From positions 1 to 10,633 of the forward strand of contig JAPXTJ010000113.1 in assembly GCA_033812595.1 (NCBI GenBank): a DNA stretch of 10,633 nt, read 5' to 3'. The translations under genes and the position numbers were made by a program. Below, piece by piece: positions 5,747 to 10,633 of this stretch. Every line of letters starts with the position of its first letter. Position 1 is the stretch's first letter. The notes beneath the pieces were generated by a model, which saw only the letters and a list, made by a program, of their open reading frames with translations, made no database searches and had not been told where the DNA came from. Source of the DNA: JADLGF01 sp020849415. Lineage in GTDB: Bacteria; Chloroflexota; Chloroflexia; Thermomicrobiales; UBA6265.

Positions 5747-8041
5747 CTACCCGCCAAGGGGGAGCGATACCCCGGCCGCTTCGAGGGCCGCGAGCACCCG
5801 CTCCGGGGTGAAGGGCACTTCGAGCAGCCAGACGCCGGTCAGGTCGTAGAAGGCGTGCGCGATCAGCGCCATCACCGGCGCGATGCCGGGCTCGCCGACA
5901 CCGCCCATGCGGCCGGAGAGATTCTGCCGAATCCCGACCACCACGTCCTTGGCAACCTGCGGCATCCGCACCGGGTTGTACTGCCCGAAGGTGTTGGTCA
6001 GCACCCGGCCGTTCTCGAACGTGATCGCCTCGGCCAGGGTTGGGCTCAGGGAGAGATTGATCGAGCCTTCCATCTGGTCGGTGATCCCCTGCGGGTTGAC
6101 CGCGAGACCGCAATCGACCACGCAATCGACCTTGTCGACGTAGATCACGCCCTTCTCGTCCAGCGAGATCTTCGCGACCTGTCCGACGCAGGTGTTGGCA
6201 TCGAAGGCGAGTGCCACGCCGACGCCCTTGCCGCTCGGGCCGACGGTCGGTTCGTAACCTGACTGGGCGACGAGGTCGTTCAAAACGCCGGCCATGGTCG
6301 GGTTGTTGCCGAGCATCTCCAGGCGGAATTCGACGGCGTCCTTGCCCGCCAGTTCCGCCAGCTGCGTGATCGCGGTTTCCCGCGCCAGCGCGTTGGTGGC
6401 GGCTCCGTTGACGCGCCAGAAGTAGGGCGGCAGCGGGCTGTGGCCGTTGTAGAGGGTGGTGGCGACATTCGGGACGTGGTAGATCTCCGTCACGACCGCG
6501 CCCCAGTCGGAGGCTGAGCCGGAGACCGTGTCGGTCGTTTCCGGGTAGTAGCCGCCAGTGAAGGCGTCGTACTGCCACGAGGCGATCTTGCCGTCGGCAT
6601 CGAGACCGGTCGTGACATCGACCACCATGGCCGGGCGGAACTGCGAGAACTGGAACTGCTCCTCGCGCGTGAACCAGAGCTTCACCGGCCGTCCGAACCG
6701 CTGGGAGAGGACCGCGGCGGCCATGTCGGCGTGCGACATGATCTTCGATCCGAAGGCGCCGCCGGCGGCGAGCGGGTAGACGATCACGTCGGCCGGTTCG
6801 CGGCCGGTCACGCGGGCGACGCCCGCCTGGACCTCGAACGGGCTCTGGGTGGAGGTCCAGACCTCGACCTTTTCGTCGGTGACGTTGACGAGCGCATTGA
6901 ACGGCTCGATCGCGGCGTGATTGACGTACTGGTCCTTGATCGTCACCGTCAACGGCGTGACGATCTCGTTCACCACCACCGGTTCCGGCGTGGCGCCCTC
7001 CTCGGTCTGCTCGACGCCTAGCGGCGTGCCGGCGTCAGCGGTGCTGCGCAGGAGATCGTGGATGTTGTCGGAGGTGTTGCCGGTGTTGACCTCGGTCCAC
7101 TCCGCTTTCACTGCCGTCAGGGCGGCGTTCACCTGTTCGACGCGCTCAGCCAGGATGGCGGCAAAGCTGCCATCAACCACCGAGCCGATGTAGCCGGGAA
7201 CCTTCTCGGCATCCGAGAAGTCGATAGAAACGAGTTCCGCGCCGAGCGCCGGCGGACGCACGATGCGCCCGTAAGCCATGCCGTCGAGTTTGGCGTCGAT
7301 GCCGTACTGCATGGCGCCGGTCACCTTGGCGACCGCATCGACCCGGTGAATCGGCTGCCCGACGAACTCATAGGTGGCGGGATCCTTCAGGGGCACTTCG
7401 GGATCGATGGTTCGGGCCGAGGCCTGGCCACCCGCGAGTTCGCCGTACTCGATCGACTTCGACTCATCAGCAGTGACGATCACCGCCCCACCCTTGGCAG
7501 AAACCTCGGAGCGGTCAACGCCGAGCGCCTCTGCGCCGAGATCGAGCAGCCACTCGCGCATGTTCGCGGCGGCTCCGCGCAGCGCCGGGCCGGCGAGCTG
7601 GGTCGAGAGTGAACCGAAGGTACCGATGTTGAACGGCACGACGTCGGTCTGCCCCATGATCGAGTCGATCTTGTCGAGCGAGGTGTAAAGCTCCTCGGCG
7701 ATCAGCTGCATGAAGCCGGTCTTGATCCCTTGACCGAAATCGATCAGCGAGGTCTTGAAGGTGATGACGCCGTTTTCATCGAGCGAGAGGTAGCCATCCA
7801 CCTGATCGGTCGATGTGCCGAAGGCGAATCCGCCCGGAGGCGCGTAACGATCGGCAAGGAACGAGACCGACGGACCGGCATCGGCGGCCGGAGAGGCCTC
7901 CTGGGCAACGCCCGGAGTCCGGAAGACGACCGCCAGGCCGGCGGCCGCGGCCGCACCCTTGAAGAAGCGGCGACGGGTGAGATCGCTGAAGAGCGCGCGC
8001 TCGACCGCGCTGGTTCTGGTGGCGCTGGTTTCGATAGCCAT
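5747..8041 (-). CDS. iorB: Molybdopterin-binding subunit of an IorB-type molybdenum hydroxylase, Tat-exported
   Basis: This is the large catalytic subunit of the xanthine oxidase superfamily, 764 residues, in the usual IorB range. It would hydroxylate or oxidise an N-heterocycle or aldehyde at a molybdenum centre. The N-terminus carries a complete twin-arginine signal, TRRRFFKG at 22-29, followed by an Ala/Gly-rich hydrophobic stretch and a likely cleavage zone near GVAQEAS. Cofactor-bearing protein would thus be exported folded. Visible core motifs are VDAVAKVTGAMQYGIDA (start of the aldehyde/xanthine dehydrogenase domain) and GGAFGSK (427-433, molybdopterin contact). GRMGGVGEPG near the end carries the conserved catalytic Glu717. 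The AYRCSFR loop of form I CO dehydrogenase is absent, with PYFWRVNGAATNAL in that area. The ATG at 8041 has GGGGAGGG six bases upstream and follows iorA by 12 bases. No FAD subunit, XdhC chaperone or cytochrome gene is adjacent, so the electron acceptor and substrate remain unknown. Confidence 0.9.
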   Translation of the reverse strand: MAIETSATRTSAVERALFSDLTRRRFFKGAAAAAGLAVVFRTPGVAQEASPAADAGPSVSFLADRYAPPGGFAFGTSTDQVDGYLSLDENGVITFKTSLIDFGQGIKTGFMQLIAEELYTSLDKIDSIMGQTDVVPFNIGTFGSLSTQLAGPALRGAAANMREWLLDLGAEALGVDRSEVSAKGGAVIVTADESKSIEYGELAGGQASARTIDPEVPLKDPATYEFVGQPIHRVDAVAKVTGAMQYGIDAKLDGMAYGRIVRPPALGAELVSIDFSDAEKVPGYIGSVVDGSFAAILAERVEQVNAALTAVKAEWTEVNTGNTSDNIHDLLRSTADAGTPLGVEQTEEGATPEPVVVNEIVTPLTVTIKDQYVNHAAIEPFNALVNVTDEKVEVWTSTQSPFEVQAGVARVTGREPADVIVYPLAAGGAFGSKIMSHADMAAAVLSQRFGRPVKLWFTREEQFQFSQFRPAMVVDVTTGLDADGKIASWQYDAFTGGYYPETTDTVSGSASDWGAVVTEIYHVPNVATTLYNGHSPLPPYFWRVNGAATNALARETAITQLAELAGKDAVEFRLEMLGNNPTMAGVLNDLVAQSGYEPTVGPSGKGVGVALAFDANTCVGQVAKISLDEKGVIYVDKVDCVVDCGLAVNPQGITDQMEGSINLSLSPTLAEAITFENGRVLTNTFGQYNPVRMPQVAKDVVVGIRQNLSGRMGGVGEPGIAPVMALIAHAFYDLTGVWLLEVPFTPERVLAALEAAGVSLPLGG

Positions 8042-8053
8042 GGCTGCCCTCCC

Positions 8054-8527
<474 letters not shown>

Positions 8528-8617
8528 GGTGAATGGACATCTCCTCCGCCCGAAGGGACCGTGATGTGGCACATGGCCGCAGCCGGCGCTGGCACGCCGA
8601 ATACTGCGACTTCCAAA

Positions 8618-8646
8618 ACGTAAGGGGATCGATTCAAGAACGTCAA
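8618..8646 (-). promoter_or_regulatory. Possible promoter of iorAB
   Basis: On the minus strand TTGACG (8646-8641) matches the -35 consensus at five of six positions. It is followed 17 bases later by TTACGT (8623-8618), a poor -10 match. The spacing and position (about 90 bases before iorA) fit. The -35 overlaps an imperfect palindrome with GTCAA and TTGAC ends (8642-8661), which might be an operator for a repressor. Both readings are tentative. Confidence 0.28.
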
Positions 8647-8976
8647 TGATCAATGGTTGACTATTCAGTGTGTGCTTTTCTACCCTGTGTTTGCCCTGAT
8701 TTCGCTCCAATTTCAGTTCGGCGGGCGACCTCGATCCGGGCCAGTTTCGGGTACGGAAACCGGGCATGTTCGCTTTACGGATGTCTACATTCCATGGAGC
8801 GTCTATCATTTAATTGAACTCAACGTTTCGATCGTTTTGCCTTGGTTAATACGTCTGTAGCGCACGCTGCTCACAAAAGACGACGAAAACAGTCGGATTT
8901 ACCGCGATTCTTTCCAGGCATGCCCTCTGTTGGGTATTCATGCACGATATTGCTTTGGATTCACAGTTTCGACTTA

Positions 8977-9051
8977 CAGGCACCTCCTGTCGCTCGCCAG
9001 GCTCTTCATCCCGACGAAGGAAGACATCGGGATGAAGTGGCTTTGTGCCTG
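8977..9051. other. Three-way-junction-like foldable element, possible structured RNA
   Basis: Three nested pairings are visible. The outer stem is CAGGCAC (8977-8983) with GTGCCTG (9045-9051). Inside lie a small hairpin CCTG/CAGG (8986-8989 with 8998-9001) and a perfect 11-bp hairpin (9004-9014 with 9027-9037, CTTCATCCCGA and complement) with a 12-base loop CGAAGGAAGACA. Such a closed multi-branch fold in a non-coding region hints at a small RNA, a leader element or an operator-like palindrome. Neither strand is favoured. It does not match a riboswitch or housekeeping RNA class that I can recognise. Confidence 0.35.
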
Positions 9052-9179
9052 GATACATTGCGGATTCAGAGGGCTGTTTCGCATTGAGTTCTTCGCGCCG
9101 CTCGATACGGCCGGTTCAAGTCAGAGCGCAAAAGAATAAGGATCTTGCTCGACCCAACGGCAAATATTGATACATAGTC

Positions 9180-9208
9180 TTGACAACCAGATAGAAGGCG
9201 TCAACAGT
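9180..9208 (+). promoter_or_regulatory. Possible promoter ahead of the metal-binding protein remnant
   Basis: A perfect TTGACA -35 box (9180-9185) is followed after 17 bases by AACAGT (9203-9208), a three-of-six -10 match. It lies about 45 bases before the AGGAGGG ribosome-binding site at 9253-9259. An AT-rich patch (9161-9178) just upstream could hold a regulator site. I see no clear Zur or MntR box there. Confidence 0.4.
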
Positions 9209-9285
9209 CTCGGCCTTAGATGAGATAGCGTCCCATCAGCGGGCGTTTTCCCAGGAGGGACATTCTGGGTTCAGTCGTTCATTCC

Positions 9286-9612
9286 GTGGGTTCGTCTCGA
9301 ATCAACCGGCGCACGTTTGGCATGGGAGCGGCCAGCCTTGGCCTGGCGCTCCGCGGTTGTCATTCCGCCGGCGCGCAGGGCATGCCAGAGATCGGCGACG
9401 GCGATCGAATCCAACTTGTTGCCGTCGTTTTCGCCGAACCGCAGTTCACGGTCGATTTGCTCGAGGTGGTCGTCGCGGAGACCGGAATCGCAATCGGCGA
9501 GTTGCTGACCGATTCGTTCGCCGGGCGGGTCGACTCGTATCTCCAGCTGATGCGGTTCAACCGGGACAGCCTGGTGCGTTACCTGATGGATGAGTGGGAC
9601 GATCGCTGCTGA
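9286..9612 (+). pseudogene. Internally deleted ZnuA/TroA-type metal ABC transporter substrate-binding lipoprotein
   Basis: The ORF is 108 residues, against roughly 300 for this family of zinc/manganese-capturing surface lipoproteins. Residues 1-30 are an export signal: a twin-arginine-like NRRTFGMG, a hydrophobic AASLGLAL run and an LRGC lipobox-like Cys25. From about residue 42 the sequence matches the family C-terminus: VVFAEPQF (47-54), AETGIAIGELLTDSFAG (64-80) and VDSYLQLMRFN (82-92). Asp76 would be the last metal ligand. The roughly 200 residues between, with the His ligands and the whole N-lobe, are missing, while the frame stays open. No transporter or permease gene is adjacent. The start is also odd. 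AGGAGGG (9253-9259) lies 26 bases before the GTG at 9286, whereas in-frame CTG 9265 would be ideally spaced. I judge it a decayed gene, though a short expressed protein cannot be excluded. Confidence 0.65.
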
Positions 9613-9638
9613 TCGTTTCCGCTTGCGAACAACGAGAA

Positions 9639-9664
9639 GGCCCGGCGGTTCTGTACGCCGGGCC
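9639..9664. terminator. Hairpin between convergent genes, probable terminator
   Basis: The 9-bp arms GGCCCGGCG (9639-9647) and CGCCGGGCC (9656-9664) enclose an 8-base loop. GCGAAC (9625-9630) and GTTCGC (9665-9670) can extend it across an 8-base bulge. It sits between the stop of the plus-strand remnant (9612) and that of the minus-strand exporter (9687). The minus-strand tail TTCTCGTTGTT is T-rich and the plus-strand tail is not, so it mainly suits the exporter gene. Confidence 0.55.
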
Positions 9665-9686
9665 GTTCGCAGTGCGTGGTGTTTGA

Positions 9687-10633
9687 TCAGTCGGCAGTCG
9701 CGCTCGCCCGTTTCCCTGCCTCCGGCTGCGGCGCCGGGGCGGGATCGCCCTCGATCCGGATATCGGGTAGCCAGTTCAGCCACTTCGGCAGGTACCAGTT
9801 GCGGTCACCGAGCAGCGCCATCGCCGCCGGTACGACGATCGTGCGGATGATGGTGGCGTCGATCAGCACCGCCACCGCCAGGCCGAACCCGACCTGCTGC
9901 AGCATGACCAGCCGGCCGGCGGCGAATCCGGCGAAAACCGCCACCATGATCAGTGCCGCGCCGGTGATGATGCGCGCCGTGGTGTGCAGCCCGACCGCCA
10001 CCGATTCCCGGTTGCGGCCGGTCAGATCGTAGTGCTCCCGGATCCGGCTCAGCAGGAAGACGTGGTAGTCCATCGAGAGGCCGAAGAGAACGCAGAAGAG
10101 GAAGATCGGAATCCAGGCTTCGATCGTCGGTGATTTGTCGAACCCGAAGAAATCGACCAGGTAGCCCTTCTGGAAAACCAGCACGATCAGGCCGTAGGCG
10201 GCGCCGACCGAAAGCAGGTTCATCAGGATCGCCTTGATCGGCACCACGATCGAACGGAAGACGATCAGGAGCAGGATGAAGCTCAAGCCGAGCACGAAGG
10301 CAAAGACGATCGGTGTCCAATCATCGACCAGGGTGAAGAAATCGGCGCTGAAGGCGGTTTCACCGGTGACGTAAACGCCCCCATCGACCGCGCCGAAGGT
10401 GCGCGGAATCACTTCCTCCCGCAGCCGGTGAATCTCCGCCACCGCTTCCGGGCTCGACCCGGCGATATTCATCGGCACGGTGACGTGGGCGAGATCGTTC
10501 GCCTCGTTCCACGCGACGGCGAAATCGTCCGTGTCGTAGGTGGGGTTGCCGGTCAGTTCGTTGCGGAAGGATTCGATGGCCGATTCGCTCTCAGCGGAGC
10601 GGGGAGCATCGAGCACGATTTCAACCGGGGCGA
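9687..10633 (-). CDS. MMPL/RND-family transporter, N-terminal part beyond window edge
   Basis: The last 314 residues of an inner-membrane exporter of the MMPL branch of the RND superfamily are visible; the frame is open to the window edge. These proteins use the proton gradient to export lipids or hydrophobic compounds. The visible part begins in the second extracytoplasmic loop. A membrane domain follows with about five hydrophobic helices: IVFAFVLGLSFILLLIVF, IKAILMNLLSVGAAYGLIVL, IPIFLFCVLFGLSMDYHVFL, ITGAALIMVAVFAGFAAG and GLAVAVLIDATIIRTIVV. The GLSMDYHVFLLSRIRE motif (around 10062-10079) holds the Asp-Tyr pair that serves as the proton relay in this family. After the last helix comes a short polar tail rich in Pro and Ala. 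Upstream genes are outside the window, so substrate and partners are unknown. It converges on the metal-protein remnant. Confidence 0.92.
   Translation of the reverse strand, partial: APVEIVLDAPRSAESESAIESFRNELTGNPTYDTDDFAVAWNEANDLAHVTVPMNIAGSSPEAVAEIHRLREEVIPRTFGAVDGGVYVTGETAFSADFFTLVDDWTPIVFAFVLGLSFILLLIVFRSIVVPIKAILMNLLSVGAAYGLIVLVFQKGYLVDFFGFDKSPTIEAWIPIFLFCVLFGLSMDYHVFLLSRIREHYDLTGRNRESVAVGLHTTARIITGAALIMVAVFAGFAAGRLVMLQQVGFGLAVAVLIDATIIRTIVVPAAMALLGDRNWYLPKWLNWLPDIRIEGDPAPAPQPEAGKRASATAD

Larger units (their letters stand above)
8528..9252. other. Long intergenic stretch without a recognisable gene, AT-rich for this genome
   Basis: This stretch holds no ORF that I can defend. The short open frames on either strand (up to about 80 residues) have no recognisable motif, convincing ribosome-binding site or GC-biased third positions. 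Sampled 60-base lines give 43% (8761-8820), 47% (8821-8880) and 50% (8881-8940) GC, well below the flanking genes. It probably holds the iorAB promoter at its left end, a promoter for the metal-protein remnant at its right end, and a folded element at 8977-9051. A decayed or foreign insert is possible. Confidence 0.5.

Noticed and set aside
9004..9037. Signal-recognition-particle RNA or molybdenum-cofactor riboswitch, suggested by GAAGGAAG in the hairpin loop
   Set aside because: The asymmetric internal loop and GNAR tetraloop of the SRP core are missing; here the purine run is simply a 12-base loop on an uninterrupted stem. The Moco consensus could not be aligned, and the run lies on the strand opposite to iorAB.
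8842..9139. Short overlapping open frames on both strands in the AT-rich stretch (70-82 codons)
   Set aside because: None has a good ribosome-binding site or recognisable motif, and three frames compete over the same bases. They are reported only as part of the non-coding stretch.

Overview
The window is GC-rich (roughly two-thirds G+C in the genes), bacterial, and densely packed. Protein affinities suggest a Chloroflexota bacterium, perhaps Thermomicrobia-like. The evidence is a Thermus-like prolyl-tRNA synthetase with a C-terminal Cys4 zinc domain, a long PriA, a Tat-exported IorB-type molybdoenzyme and many non-SD-perfect or GTG starts. This placement is inference from gene character and was not tested by a search.

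Left part (1-3674, minus strand): three tightly spaced genes are read in the order proS (prolyl-tRNA synthetase), a D-cysteine desulfhydrase-type PLP enzyme, and priA (replication-restart helicase, cut by the left edge). The last two are directly abutted (stop 1139, start 1138), so they are almost certainly co-transcribed. A 9-bp palindrome lies in the short gap after proS.

Middle (3675-5745): a roughly 350-bp divergent intergenic region carries two strong hairpins in the proS leader and a -10-like box before a plus-strand class-III aminotransferase (HemL-like). That gene ends in a textbook intrinsic terminator. Next comes a non-coding stretch with a 107-bp element bounded by 36-nt imperfect inverted repeats. 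A second palindrome follows and acts as terminator for the genes arriving from the right.

Right part (5747-8527, minus strand): a two-gene iorA-iorB operon encodes a small [2Fe-2S] subunit and a large molybdopterin subunit with a twin-arginine signal, which together make a cell-surface molybdenum hydroxylase of unknown substrate. Upstream lies about 750 bp without a recognisable gene. It is much more AT-rich (about 43-50% GC in sampled 60-base lines) and contains a well-folded three-way-junction-like structure. At 9286-9612 is a short plus-strand ORF that looks like an internally deleted ZnuA/TroA-type metal-binding lipoprotein: signal peptide joined directly to the last 65 or so residues of the family. 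The window ends inside an MMPL/RND-family membrane exporter on the minus strand.

Most of the window is ordinary housekeeping and metabolism. I do not see a defence system, CRISPR array, prophage, transposase or biosynthetic cluster. The points worth a second look are the structured AT-rich intergenic region, the deleted metal-binding protein, the repeat-derived palindromes and the long folded proS leader.
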